The notes under the pieces were generated by a model. The model did no database searches. It had not been told where the DNA came from and saw nothing but the letters and a program-made list of their open reading frames with translations. This document shows positions 7,767-16,214 of a stretch of DNA of 64,000 bases, piece after piece. The DNA is from Brucepastera parasyntrophica. Lineage in GTDB: Bacteria; Spirochaetota; Spirochaetia; Treponematales; Treponemataceae. Position numbers and translations under genes: made by a program. The stretch lies in contig NZ_CP084606.1 in the NCBI RefSeq assembly GCF_022376835.1, positions 1,110,501 through 1,174,500 on the forward strand, given 5' to 3'. Each line of letters opens with the position of its first letter. Position 1 is the stretch's first letter.

Positions 7767-8990
7767 ATGAACAGATTTGTCCTGGCCGCAGATATCGGGA
7801 CCTCTTCATTAAAAGCCGGCCTGATCGATTCGGAAGGGACAATACATGCCTCTGTCCGGCACCGCTTTCCTTCGGCGGAAGATCCCGCAAGCAGGGCAAG
7901 GGCCTGGACTAAAGCCTTTGACCAGGCCTGGACTTCCCTTTGCCGGCGCGGCGGCGATATTTCAGCAATAATTATTTCGGGAAACGGGCCTACGCTGGTC
8001 AGTGCTGACAGCAAGGGCAATCCGGGAAAAGTTCTTTTATGGGATGATCCGGTCCCCGAATCACCGTCGAAGGTACATTCAGAATCACTCTTTATTCCCC
8101 GTATAACAGCTTTCCGTACACTTTTTCCCGAAGCATATACTGAAGCCCGTTTTCTGTTTTCCTGCCCGGAATATCTCATATATTCCCTGACAGCAAATGC
8201 GGTTACCATTTTACCGGAATCCCGGTTCCGGAACGCATACTGGACAGATCATGATATTGAAGCAGCCGGCATTGACCCCGCAAAACTCCCTCCCTTTGTT
8301 CCTCCCGGCACGGTCGCCGGGAAAACAAGGTCAGGCATTCCGGTTATAGCAGGCGCGCCTGATTTTTTTGCCGCGCTGATCGGAACGGGAACCATTCTGC
8401 CCGGGAAGGCCTGTGACAGGGCCGGGACCAGTGAAGGTCTTAATATATGTACGGAACAGCCTGTTTCACACCCTTCAGTCAGGACGCTTCCTTCGGTTTT
8501 ATCCGGTTTCTGGAATGCTTCTTTTCTTTTGCCGGAAACGGGAACACTGTTCCATAACTACCGGAAAGAATCGGGAAAGGAGGATCTGCCCTACCCTGAA
8601 ATTCTCAAAGAGATACTGGAAACCCCGGGACACCCCGGAATGGCAGTCATCGAAAAAATAGGATTTTCCATACGCAGAGGGATTGAAATCCTTCAGGCGG
8701 TTACCGGATATACGCCTGTTTTTACGCTTGCGGGCGGGCAGGCAAAAAACAATTTGTGGAACCAGCTTAAGGCCGATATTACCGGTTCAGTTTTCGCGCT
8801 TACCCGTACTCCTGATGCCGAACTCATGGGAGATGCAATTATCGGTTTTACCTCCCTCGGGGATTACGGCGCCATTCAGGAGGCCGCGGACAGGCTGGTA
8901 AAAATCAGCAGGTATTTTGAGCCGTCCCCGGAACGGCTGGCCAGTTATTCCCGGAAATATGCGCAGTATGACAATTTACAGAATTCCTGA
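7767..8990 (+). CDS. FGGY-family carbohydrate kinase
   Basis: This 407-residue kinase of the FGGY (xylulokinase/glycerol kinase) family has the N-terminal ATPase phosphate-1 motif AADIGTSSLKAGLID, the catalytic-loop region GAPDFFAALIGTG and the adenosine motif FTLAGGQAKNNLWNQLKADI. It is about 90 residues shorter than typical xylulokinase, mainly in the central region, so the substrate cannot be named. It starts two bases after the prs stop and overlaps the downstream HAD gene by 23 bases. The three genes therefore look like one transcript feeding or draining the pentose-phosphate pool. Confidence 0.8.
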   Translation: MNRFVLAADIGTSSLKAGLIDSEGTIHASVRHRFPSAEDPASRARAWTKAFDQAWTSLCRRGGDISAIIISGNGPTLVSADSKGNPGKVLLWDDPVPESPSKVHSESLFIPRITAFRTLFPEAYTEARFLFSCPEYLIYSLTANAVTILPESRFRNAYWTDHDIEAAGIDPAKLPPFVPPGTVAGKTRSGIPVIAGAPDFFAALIGTGTILPGKACDRAGTSEGLNICTEQPVSHPSVRTLPSVLSGFWNASFLLPETGTLFHNYRKESGKEDLPYPEILKEILETPGHPGMAVIEKIGFSIRRGIEILQAVTGYTPVFTLAGGQAKNNLWNQLKADITGSVFALTRTPDAELMGDAIIGFTSLGDYGAIQEAADRLVKISRYFEPSPERLASYSRKYAQYDNLQNS

Positions 8991-9609
8991 TCATCTTTCC
9001 TGTATCATATTTGATATAGATTCAACCCTGTATACGAACGAAGCATATGCCCGGGAACAGACCGGTATCCAGATACGCAGATTCGCTGATATCAAAGGTA
9101 TTTCCTATTCTGAAGCGGAAAAAATGATTGCAGCCTTCCGGGAAAACTTCCGGAAGGAACACGGTACTTCGCTGAGTCTGGGTAATACGCTGACCCATTT
9201 CGGGATACCCATAGAGGAGAGCATCCGCTGGAGGAATGAATTGCTTGAACCGGCGGAATTTCTGGCTCCGGATGTCTGTCTGAGGGAGACCCTTTCAGAA
9301 TTGTCGGCAAAATATACGCTGGGGGCAGTTACAAACAATCCTCTGGTTCCCGCGAAAAAAACGCTTGCCGCGCTGGGGGTCGCGGACCTGTTTCCGGTTA
9401 TTATTGCGCTTGATACCACTGGTTACTCAAAGCCCCATCCGGAACCCCTCCGCCGGGCGGCAAAAGCCGCCGGGGTGCCGCTCAGCAAATGCCTTTCAGT
9501 CGGAGACCGGTTTGACATAGATATCGCCCTTCCGCTGGAGCTGGGGATGGGAGGCATACTGGTTTCCGGCGTGGAAGATGTATATAAGCTGCCGGATATG
9601 CTCTCCTGA
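8968..9609 (+). CDS. HAD-superfamily hydrolase (phosphoglycolate-phosphatase-like)
   Basis: This 213-residue HAD enzyme shows motif I DIDSTLYTNE (nucleophile Asp and acid Asp), motif II VTNN, motif III Lys in YSKPHPEP and motif IV GDRFDIDI, with a helical cap between I and II. The chosen start, MTIYRIP, overlaps the end of the kinase gene by 23 bases. A start at 8917 would overlap further and adds residues not expected before motif I. It probably dephosphorylates a small phospho-sugar or nucleotide. The context with prs and an FGGY kinase supports sugar phosphate metabolism, but the substrate is unknown. Confidence 0.8.
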   Translation: MTIYRIPDHLSCIIFDIDSTLYTNEAYAREQTGIQIRRFADIKGISYSEAEKMIAAFRENFRKEHGTSLSLGNTLTHFGIPIEESIRWRNELLEPAEFLAPDVCLRETLSELSAKYTLGAVTNNPLVPAKKTLAALGVADLFPVIIALDTTGYSKPHPEPLRRAAKAAGVPLSKCLSVGDRFDIDIALPLELGMGGILVSGVEDVYKLPDMLS

Positions 9610-9633
9610 AATGCTGCAGGGAGGCAGCCGACG

Positions 9634-10272
9634 TTATTGATCGCTGTTCAGGGCCGGTTCAGGAAGAAAATCCTGTTTCCACTGAAAAATGATTGAATAA
9701 ACATCCCTGATCCCGGGAAGGTTTTCCAGGAAACTTCTGAACTGCTGTTCAGCTATTTCCCTTGCCTGCGCAAAAATATCATCATTGGCAAGCAGTTTAT
9801 CTGCCATAACATTTTTATTTTCAGCCTGCAATTCAAAATGTTCTTTTGCTTTATACCGGTTAAAAATACCGCTTTTTTCATTATATACCTGCAATGTTTC
9901 CGGATATAATTCATGAGACAGTATCCGTATTTGCGGCAGCATTATTTTTATAACATTATAATCCGTTTTGATTGCTATATCTTTTCCGTTGAGGCCCAGT
10001 TTTATTGTTCCGTCAATTACGAATATTATTTTTTTCTCCGTAAACGGTATGTTCCAGTTAATAATGGAACGGCTGTTCGAGTCCTGCACAACTGAACTGT
10101 AATGATATACCAGGCAGGCGTATTCCGACGCCGGCAGAATTTCCCTGATTCTGCCGGAAATATTGGTATTTTTTCTTTCTCTGGTTTTGGTAAACTGTCT
10201 TCCAAGGATGAATCCCGCACCCAGCAGCACTATAATTAAAATAACAAGCCAGAATGCCGAATTAAAAAACAT
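9634..10272 (-). CDS. DUF4230 membrane-anchored protein
   Basis: The 212-residue protein has one N-terminal transmembrane helix (about residues 5-25), then an extracytoplasmic domain resembling DUF4230. It opens with SEYACLVYHYSSVV, runs through a beta-rich core with IDGTIKLGLNGKDI and KIMLPQIRILSHEL, and ends in a helical part with AREIAEQQFRSFLENL. The function of the family is unknown. The start at 10272 has AGGGAG seven bases upstream. An alternative at 10296 lacks this. It is convergent with the HAD gene (24-base gap) and divergent from the DUF2007 gene. Confidence 0.6.
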   Translation of the reverse strand: MFFNSAFWLVILIIVLLGAGFILGRQFTKTRERKNTNISGRIREILPASEYACLVYHYSSVVQDSNSRSIINWNIPFTEKKIIFVIDGTIKLGLNGKDIAIKTDYNVIKIMLPQIRILSHELYPETLQVYNEKSGIFNRYKAKEHFELQAENKNVMADKLLANDDIFAQAREIAEQQFRSFLENLPGIRDVYSIIFQWKQDFLPEPALNSDQ

Positions 10273-10357
10273 AATACTATTCTCCCTGATATACACATGT
10301 AAGTTTCGTTTGTGAAAACAAGTCCACTGCCCGGATTTTACGGGCCTTATTATTTAT

Positions 10358-10365
10358 GGTATACT
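10358..10365 (+). promoter_or_regulatory. Extended -10 element upstream of the DUF2007 gene
   Basis: The -10 hexamer TATACT (10360-10365) directly follows TGG, giving the TGn extended -10 context. The -35 region at this spacing is weak (TTTTAC). The gene starts at 10399 with GGAG upstream. Confidence 0.45.
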
Positions 10366-10398
10366 CTTTTCGCGTAGAGAGTACAGACGGAGTATAAA

Positions 10399-11052
10399 AT
10401 GGATCAATGCGTTTTTGCAACAAATAAGGAATTTGAAGCGCTGCAGGTTAAAAATATTTTTGAAGAAAATAACATTGATTTCTACATCAAAAACCTGTAT
10501 ATCCAGAATATTCTGGGGACAACAAAACTTTTTACTGGCATGGACCTTCTCGCCGGCGAAATAGAAATTTTTGTGCGGGAAGAACATGCGGAAAAAGCCG
10601 CGAACCTGCTCTCTGGTATATTTCCGGCCGGCGAGCGGAGCCGGGGGAATGAAGAAACTCCTGCATTGAATGAATCCCGCGAAAAAACCGGAACCATTAA
10701 TTCCATGAGCGGAAAATCATTTATTCTGGCCTGCCTTTCTTTTCTGTTTATCCCTGTTTTCTTTAATATAGGATATTTAAAACAGCTATTCCATGAAAAA
10801 AGGGGTATAGGTGCCGGCCTGCTGTTCATAACCATTATAGCTGTTTCGCTGGGAATACTGTTATGCGCAGGCGGAAACTGGATGGTTATTCTTGGTATGA
10901 ATATTTTTGTCGTACCCCTGATCTGTGTTTTCAAGGGCTGGTCCCTGTATAAAAAAACCGGATCAGGATTCAGCTTTTTGCTTGTAATTCCCGCTGTCCT
11001 TGTTGCTTTTGCGCTTATTTTTTTGACGGTTATGTCTCTCGTACACCGCTGA
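10399..11052 (+). CDS. DUF2007-domain membrane protein
   Basis: The 217-residue protein starts with a DUF2007-like region (residues 1-75: VFATNKEFEALQVKNIFEENNID...LAGEIEIFVREEHAEKAANLL), a small ferredoxin-like fold found in putative signal-transducing proteins. After a linker, four hydrophobic helices (about 110-130, 142-160, 162-180, 190-212) form a membrane domain. DUF2007 is usually a stand-alone soluble protein, so the membrane fusion is notable. GGAG lies seven bases before the ATG. The gene is monocistronic. Its function is not known. Confidence 0.65.
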   Translation: MDQCVFATNKEFEALQVKNIFEENNIDFYIKNLYIQNILGTTKLFTGMDLLAGEIEIFVREEHAEKAANLLSGIFPAGERSRGNEETPALNESREKTGTINSMSGKSFILACLSFLFIPVFFNIGYLKQLFHEKRGIGAGLLFITIIAVSLGILLCAGGNWMVILGMNIFVVPLICVFKGWSLYKKTGSGFSFLLVIPAVLVAFALIFLTVMSLVHR

Positions 11053-11135
11053 TAAATAACCCATTATCAGGATATCCGTCAGCTGGATACGATATGAGAA
11101 TTCAGGCTGTGATATACCGCATGTCCTGCGTAGGT

Positions 11136-11492
11136 TTACCGGTTCCGCCTTTCATCCGCGGTCTGGCAATCGATACACATAAGCGCATACGGAATGGCTT
11201 CAAGCCGCTCCTTGGGAATCTTCTTCCCGCATTTCATGCAGGTACCGTATTTTCCCTGTTCAATGCGCGAAAGCGCCGAATCTATAAGCCGGAGCCTTTT
11301 CATTTCCTTGGTCCCGAGTGTTTCAAGCATTTTCCGGTCCATATCGTCCGAAGCAATATCCGCAAAATCTTTGGGATCAATACCTTCTACAATATCACGA
11401 AAATCTTCATTATTCGAAACCAATGTATCTATTATCTCTTTTTTCAGAGCGTATAACGATTCTTTCATCTGTTCAACAAATTCCTGTTCCAT
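11136..11492 (-). CDS. DksA/TraR-family zinc finger protein
   Basis: This 118-residue protein has the DksA/TraR zinc finger CMKC-(17)-CIDC near the C-terminus, after a charged coiled-coil of about 75 residues ending SRIEQGKYGTC. Members bind the RNA polymerase secondary channel and modulate initiation together with ppGpp. The coiled-coil tip (DPKDFADIAS) differs from the E. coli DksA tip, so the regulatory mode may differ. The start at 11492 has GGAG nine bases upstream. An in-frame start at 11513 is less likely. It is divergent from infA, and the infA -35 element lies just upstream of this start codon. Confidence 0.85.
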   Translation of the reverse strand: MEQEFVEQMKESLYALKKEIIDTLVSNNEDFRDIVEGIDPKDFADIASDDMDRKMLETLGTKEMKRLRLIDSALSRIEQGKYGTCMKCGKKIPKERLEAIPYALMCIDCQTADERRNR

Positions 11493-11506
11493 AAGGCAAA
11501 CTCCAG

Positions 11507-11535
11507 TTGACAAAAAATTTGATAGTCCATAGAAT
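11507..11535 (+). promoter_or_regulatory. Consensus sigma-70 promoter of infA
   Basis: TTGACA (11507-11512), a 17-base spacer and TAGAAT (11530-11535) give a near-consensus promoter with an expected start near 11542, leaving a leader of about 58 bases that includes GGAGG before infA. Confidence 0.75.
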
Positions 11536-11599
11536 TATACGTATGAAATCATGAAAAGGCAAATTTTTTTTCGCTTTTTATCTCTCTTTTGGAGGAATT

Positions 11600-11818
11600 G
11601 TGGCCAAAGAAGAAGCTATTGAAGTTGAAGGTATTGTGAAGGAGTCTCTCCCGAATACAATGTTCCGGGTCGAATTAAAAAACGGTCATATTATACTGGC
11701 CCATCTTTCGGGAAAAATGCGGAAGCATTATATCCGTATTGTTCCCGGCGACAGCGTAAAAGTCGCGTTATCCCCTTATGATTTAAACAGGGGCAGAATA
11801 ATTTACCGAGAAAAGTAA
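11600..11818 (+). CDS. infA: Translation initiation factor IF-1
   Basis: The 72-residue S1-like OB-fold protein matches IF-1 throughout: [21 protein letters not shown], an [25 protein letters not shown] core, and [20 protein letters not shown] at the end. It binds the ribosomal A site and assists IF-2 and IF-3 in start-site selection. Translation begins at GTG, supported by GGAGG eight bases upstream and by the conserved N-terminus. It stands alone under a strong promoter, which is unusual compared with the common rpmJ/infA ribosomal cluster. Confidence 0.96.
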   Translation: MAKEEAIEVEGIVKESLPNTMFRVELKNGHIILAHLSGKMRKHYIRIVPGDSVKVALSPYDLNRGRIIYREK

Positions 11819-11859
11819 GCGAAAGCTCTTCCAGAACAGGGTTTTGGAAGCATCCGCCC

Positions 11860-12408
11860 CTATTGATCTCCCTTTCTGCTGTTTTTCCCCGCCCCCAACA
11901 GAATACTGATGGCCCGGATTATATTGGTAACACCGCTACTGATAAGCGCTATACTGATAATTAATCCGAATGGAATAAACCATATTGCGAAACGCAGTGA
12001 AAATAATCCTACCAGAGTCAGAAGAATATTTTTGAGGAGCATCTCAAAGGCCTGCCGTTTTGTGTATGTTGTATATGTCCGCTTGCGCTCTTCCGTATTC
12101 CAGCTGCCTGACGCACCGAAAGGCCCGTAAAAAGTCCAGCCATACTGGCCGTATGTGTTATTTTCCTGCGCCGCTCTCTGCCTGCGGTCTTCATCGGTCT
12201 GATAGCCGCCCATATCATACTGCTGCTTCTTATCTGTATCGCTGAGTACGGAGTAAGCGTCGTTTATCAGTTTAAACCGGTCTTCGGCGGCCGGATTTCC
12301 CGGATTCCGGTCGGGATGATATTTCAGGGCCTGTTCACGGTATGCTTTTTTTATTTGCTCCTGTGAGGCATCACGGGGGACTCCCAATATTTCATAATAA
12401 TCTGTCAT
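11860..12408 (-). CDS. J-domain protein with C-terminal membrane segments
   Basis: This 182-residue protein begins with a complete J domain (residues 1-68; HPD within [10 protein letters not shown], and the QYDMGG end). A Gln/Tyr/Gly-rich linker follows, then two transmembrane helices (about 128-147 and 149-172). It lacks the zinc-finger and C-terminal substrate domains of DnaJ, so it is a type III J protein that would recruit DnaK to the inner membrane face. The client is unknown. It is preceded on its strand by a 290-base spacer with three hairpins (12480-12617). Confidence 0.8.
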   Translation of the reverse strand: MTDYYEILGVPRDASQEQIKKAYREQALKYHPDRNPGNPAAEDRFKLINDAYSVLSDTDKKQQYDMGGYQTDEDRRQRAAQENNTYGQYGWTFYGPFGASGSWNTEERKRTYTTYTKRQAFEMLLKNILLTLVGLFSLRFAIWFIPFGLIISIALISSGVTNIIRAISILLGAGKNSRKGDQ

Positions 12409-12479
12409 AAACCCTGTCTCCGTCAGTTGGAAAGTACATATATTATTTTATACTGTTACGGATATTTTTCATATCCCCG

Positions 12480-12617
12480 AGCTTCTTTCAAAACTCGGTT
12501 AGTTTTGAAAGAAGCTTTTCAAAGAAAAATCTATTTCTTTATATCTGATAGAAATAGATTTTTCTTTTGTTACGCCTAAGGTTGCAATTTCAAAACTTTC
12601 TCAGTTTTAAAATTGCA
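12480..12617. repeat. Three tandem perfect or near-perfect hairpins
   Basis: Hairpin 1 has arms 12480-12495 and 12501-12516 (16 bp, perfect, 5-base loop). Hairpin 2 has arms 12524-12538 and 12550-12564 (15 bp, perfect, 11-base loop). Hairpin 3 has arms 12583-12597 and 12603-12617 (15 bp, one mismatch, 5-base loop). Hairpins 1 and 3 share the arm core TTTCAAAACT and differ outside it. The block lies between the Smr gene and the J-protein gene, both leftward. On the plus strand hairpins 1 and 2 are followed by T-rich runs. No coding frame is present. Confidence 0.75.
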
Positions 12618-12702
12618 TCCCTCTAAACCTTATTAAGAAAATACCCAGAAAAGCCATACAGTTACACGACTTTTTCATAATTTTTTGTTATTTTCAGCCG
12701 CG

Positions 12703-13224
12703 TTACTTCAGGATAACCCAGGTTGATCCGGCAGCACCCTGTTCTTTGGCTCCCGTCCCGGATTCTCCGGCATGGGGATTTTTTTCAATAAATTCCCGCA
12801 CTGTTTTGCCAAGAACGGGATTTTCATCGGAATGATTACCCTTGCCGTGCACAATAAGAATTTTACTCAACCCCTGCCGGACACTATCGGCAAAGAAAAC
12901 ATCCAGCTTTATCCAGGCTTCCTCACGGTTTAATCCGTGCAGATCAATAACAGCCTCGGGTTTCATGGCCCGGAGCTTTTTTCGGCGTTCGGCATTATAG
13001 TTTTTATTGCCGGAACTGTTTTCCTGCTCCCGTTCCTTTTCAAGGAGAGCATCCTTATCCTGAATTCCGTACCGCCGCATCCAGACATCCATGGGATTTG
13101 CATGGGGCAATTCTTTTTGGCCGTATGCGTTTTCTGTACTTTCATCCTGCAATGCAGTTGTTTTTTTTACCTTCGCGGAAGCGGGTATCTTTTCCCATTC
13201 GTCAAGAATATCACCAAAATTCAT
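12703..13224 (-). CDS. Smr-domain protein
   Basis: The 173-residue protein has a disordered, charged N-terminal half and a C-terminal Smr domain (about 90-173) with the hallmark motifs AVIDLHGLNREEAW and ILIVHGKGNH. Smr domains are nucleases or nucleic-acid binders found at the end of MutS2 and as stand-alone proteins. The stop of the upstream batD-like gene is four bases away, so it is the last gene of the leftward moxR-bat operon. Its link with that operon is not explained by known biology. Confidence 0.85.
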   Translation of the reverse strand: MNFGDILDEWEKIPASAKVKKTTALQDESTENAYGQKELPHANPMDVWMRRYGIQDKDALLEKEREQENSSGNKNYNAERRKKLRAMKPEAVIDLHGLNREEAWIKLDVFFADSVRQGLSKILIVHGKGNHSDENPVLGKTVREFIEKNPHAGESGTGAKEQGAAGSTWVILK

Positions 13225-13228
13225 TGAT

Positions 13229-14692
13229 CTATTCTCCTGTTGTATATTCTATAACCTTCAGAGCCGGCACCCAGCCCCTTTGATTTTGAGCGGTTTGTAT
13301 ATAAACCCACTTTTCCGCCGTTCGGACAATACGTACCGGCGTACCCGCCGGGAGGCTTCCCATTATTCCCGCATTCAATTCGGGAATGTGGTATACATCG
13401 GTGCCGACCGTCACTCCGGCATGATAAAAATGCAGCCTGGCAACAGAGGCAAATCCGATCATGCATATTATAGCACATATTCCAATATATACCCATAGCC
13501 CCGGAACGCCTGTCCCGGATACTCGTTTTTTTATTAGTAAAGTGAGTCCGGTGAGTATTGAAACCAGTATAATGCACCAGGGGAGTACGGTATTCGGCAC
13601 GGACAGCGTTTTTTCAAACCCGAGTATTTCTTCCGCCCGGGTCCGGATATTCCGGTATTTTCCGGGAAAGAGTTTTGTATATTCCGCGCGGCGCAGTAGC
13701 GCAAGGGCTTCCGCATATAAGCCCTGCCGGAAATATTCAGCCAAGGCAAGAACCTCCGGGACGCGTTCTGTTTCCTGTAACATATCCGCAAACATTTTTA
13801 TTTCCGCAAGGGATGTTTCCCCGCCGGAAAGCCTGTTATCATCACCGGATGAGGAAAAAGCGTCCCGTAAAACAGGGGAATCCGGGATGCTCGTTTCTGC
13901 GGTGTGTGCGGAAGGAGCGCTGATGGATATTTCTTCAGGTATGGAAGAAAGCGTATATTTTTTTCCGTCGGCAGTGATATATTCGATAAAGGCTTCAGGC
14001 AGCGGCTGTTTTCCGTATACAAGGGGGGTCCAGCTGAAAACTGCGAGGGGCAGCCAAGGTTCTCCGTTTTTTTCATCTATTTCACCGGAGGGCAATTCTT
14101 CCTGGAGGCGCTCCAGAAGGGCGTTTTCCGGCGGAGGACATATAAGAGAGGTTACCGTTCCGGTGAAAAGGCCTTCCAGCAGGATGCGGACAGGAACGCC
14201 GGCAACCGGCTGTCCGTCATGGACTTTCCAGCGGAGGGAAGCATGCGTACTGCCGGGCGAAGCCATAACATGTATTGAAACCTGGGGCAGTGAAACATGT
14301 TCTGCAGGGGCTGTTATATTAAATGGTCCCAGAGTAAAAAAACCGGGATTTTCCGGGACCCATTCATATGTAATATACACTGTGGGAATTCTGTTTCCGG
14401 AAAAAACGCCGGAGGACTCAGCCCAGCGGGGTTCCTTGCCGGCTGAAATGAGTTTGAATCCCTCAGGGATATTGATAATTTCCGCCTGAATATCCTGGGG
14501 GGAAGCATTATATACGGTAATTGACAGTAAAACCGGTTCTCCTGTCATAACCTCGTATGAGGAAATGTCAAAAGAGGTTTCAAGTGCATATAATTTCCAT
14601 AAGCCTGGCTGAAAAAGAAAAAAAAGCAGGCAGAAAATTGTTAATAATCCGCTATTGAGGAATTGTCCGCAGTGTCTTTTTGGTTTTTCCAT
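13229..14692 (-). CDS. BatD-like membrane protein with C-terminal SH3 domain
   Basis: The 487-residue protein has a signal/anchor near residues 15-35, then extracytoplasmic immunoglobulin-like regions typical of BatD/oxygen-tolerance proteins (EVMTGEPVLLSITVYNASPQDI, TYEWVPENPGFFTLGPF). It continues with a low-complexity stretch, a TPR-like helical part and two transmembrane helices (about 375-395 and 402-420). The C-terminus is a bacterial SH3 domain (GVTVGTDVYHIPELNAGIMGSLPAGTPV, RGWVPALKV). The SH3 end suggests cell-wall binding. It overlaps the batC-like gene by 52 bases, so the true start may lie slightly inside. It belongs to the moxR-bat operon. Confidence 0.75.
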   Translation of the reverse strand: MEKPKRHCGQFLNSGLLTIFCLLFFLFQPGLWKLYALETSFDISSYEVMTGEPVLLSITVYNASPQDIQAEIINIPEGFKLISAGKEPRWAESSGVFSGNRIPTVYITYEWVPENPGFFTLGPFNITAPAEHVSLPQVSIHVMASPGSTHASLRWKVHDGQPVAGVPVRILLEGLFTGTVTSLICPPPENALLERLQEELPSGEIDEKNGEPWLPLAVFSWTPLVYGKQPLPEAFIEYITADGKKYTLSSIPEEISISAPSAHTAETSIPDSPVLRDAFSSSGDDNRLSGGETSLAEIKMFADMLQETERVPEVLALAEYFRQGLYAEALALLRRAEYTKLFPGKYRNIRTRAEEILGFEKTLSVPNTVLPWCIILVSILTGLTLLIKKRVSGTGVPGLWVYIGICAIICMIGFASVARLHFYHAGVTVGTDVYHIPELNAGIMGSLPAGTPVRIVRTAEKWVYIQTAQNQRGWVPALKVIEYTTGE

Positions 14693-15249
14693 CTGTCCTG
14701 TTCCTTTTTCCTGATTAAGTCAAAGATTGTCCGGTTTTTATGCTCTTCGTCAGTCGAGCCATGAAATACCCGGGTCTGTCCGGTCGATTCCACCGTTTCA
14801 TCTTTAGTATTTTGCAGACTCAATTCCAGATTTATTTTTGCGTCAATTGAATCCGGTTTATTTTCAAGCGCCTTCCGGAAATATGAAGCCGCTTCCTGAT
14901 ATTCACCTCTGCGGTAAGCGATTATTCCGAAATGATACCATGCCCCGGAACGGATATCGGGTGATGATGCGTCAAGAATTCCCTCCAGCCTGTTTTGGGC
15001 GGCTTCATATTCATTCTGGATGAGATACACTGACACCAGACCGTATTCCGCATATTCCCAGACGGAGGGATTATCTCCTATTAAAGCTTCATGTTCCGCA
15101 GTCAGGAATTTCATGACAGCCATGTCAAAATCCTGCCGGTTAGAGGCAAGGGCGCCCGACAGTATTTTCAAAGCCGGCTTTGCTGGGGTACAGCCTGACA
15201 TGAAAACCAGAAAAAGAAAAACAAGGAGGCATCCTATTTTTTTCTCCAT
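14641..15249 (-). CDS. BatC-like TPR lipoprotein
   Basis: The 202-residue product has a lipoprotein signal (lipobox FMSGC, Cys20) and two or three tetratricopeptide repeats. The clearest is WYHFGIIAYRRGEYQEAASY followed by FRKALENKPDSIDAKINLEL. Position and architecture match BatC of spirochete and Bacteroidetes Bat clusters. The start at 15249 has AGGAGG seven bases upstream and overlaps the batB stop by 16 bases. It would hang from a membrane into the periplasm and offer a protein-protein scaffold to the VWA partners. It could also be described simply as a TPR lipoprotein. Confidence 0.75.
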   Translation of the reverse strand: MEKKIGCLLVFLFLVFMSGCTPAKPALKILSGALASNRQDFDMAVMKFLTAEHEALIGDNPSVWEYAEYGLVSVYLIQNEYEAAQNRLEGILDASSPDIRSGAWYHFGIIAYRRGEYQEAASYFRKALENKPDSIDAKINLELSLQNTKDETVESTGQTRVFHGSTDEEHKNRTIFDLIRKKEQDRWKNQKDTADNSSIADY

Positions 15250-16214
15250 ATTCGTCCTCCTGCCATTATACCGGCGCAAAAACAAAGGAGCGCTGCCAGA
15301 ATAAATTCAAAATACCTGTATACAGGCTGCGATGAATATACTATCCGCCGCTGGTTTCCTCCGGAAACAGAAATAAAATCAAGAATTGTTCTTGCCGAAC
15401 CGGGGAGGATTGCCTGAACATAGAGTCCGTTATTACCCGCCTCGTCCGCGGCGGCTTTCAGCGTATCCTCTCTTAGCGGAGTTAAAATAAAACTGGCGTT
15501 TTCCGAGTTCGGGTATACATTAATTTCACTGCCGCTTTCCGTTCCTACACCAACGATTATCAATTGTACGCCTTCCGCTCCGGCCTGCCGGGCGGCAGCG
15601 ATCAGAGAACCCTGGGTTTCATCACCGTCAGTGAAAAGTATAATCGTTTTTGAGGTTCCGATATTTTTCGGAAAGGCCGTCAGGGCTGTGCGTATTCCGC
15701 TCGCTATATCCGATCCGGGAGATGAAAGAAGCGCAGGGGAAAGGCTTTCAAAAAGGCTCCTGACTATCTGGTAATCTGCGGTGAGAGGAATGGCAAGAAC
15801 AGCAGAACCTTTAACCAGAACTATTCCGCAAAGTGTATTCTGCAGTTGCCCGGTCAGCATATTTGCATACTGCGCCGCAAAAGCCAGGCGGCTGGGCTGC
15901 ATGTCAGAAACAGTCATACTCCGGGAAATGTCCATAGCAAATACTACTGACGAGCCCTCCTGAGGGACTGTTGTATATCTGCTTCCCCAGCGGGGTCCGG
16001 CGGCCGCTATAGTGAGACATATCCAGCTTAAAGCAAAAAAAAGGCTCCTCAGAAAGAATCCGGTTTTTAATGATTTTTCCGTAACATGTTCTGACCGTAC
16101 CGCGGGTCCAAGAGTAGAAAATATTTTTTTAAATTTATGGAAAAGAAATATCAGGCAGGGAATAACTGCAAAAGCTGCGAACAGCCAGGCCGGGCGGTCA
16201 AAAAGCTGATTCAT
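15234..16214 (-). CDS. BatB-like VWA-domain membrane protein
   Basis: The 326-residue protein has two N-terminal transmembrane helices (about 8-25 and 52-72), a von Willebrand A domain (about 85-280) with the MIDAS motif DISRSM and ILFTDGDE, and a C-terminal transmembrane helix (about 302-320). This order defines BatA/BatB proteins, which work with MoxR ATPases on the extracytoplasmic side. It is translationally coupled to batA: its ATG overlaps the batA stop by four bases (16211-16214). It overlaps batC at the other end. Confidence 0.85.
   Translation of the reverse strand: MNQLFDRPAWLFAAFAVIPCLIFLFHKFKKIFSTLGPAVRSEHVTEKSLKTGFFLRSLFFALSWICLTIAAAGPRWGSRYTTVPQEGSSVVFAMDISRSMTVSDMQPSRLAFAAQYANMLTGQLQNTLCGIVLVKGSAVLAIPLTADYQIVRSLFESLSPALLSSPGSDIASGIRTALTAFPKNIGTSKTIILFTDGDETQGSLIAAARQAGAEGVQLIIVGVGTESGSEINVYPNSENASFILTPLREDTLKAAADEAGNNGLYVQAILPGSARTILDFISVSGGNQRRIVYSSQPVYRYFEFILAALLCFCAGIMAGGRIWRKK

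Noticed and set aside
10329..10345. Small GC hairpin GCCCG/CGGGC near 10.3 kb as a terminator
   Set aside because: Stem of five pairs and no T-tract on either strand.
13461..14489. 342-codon plus-strand frame opposite the batD-like gene
   Set aside because: Antisense to a gene with a signal peptide, SH3 domain and operon context. The product is Ser/Arg/Pro-rich low-complexity with no start signal.
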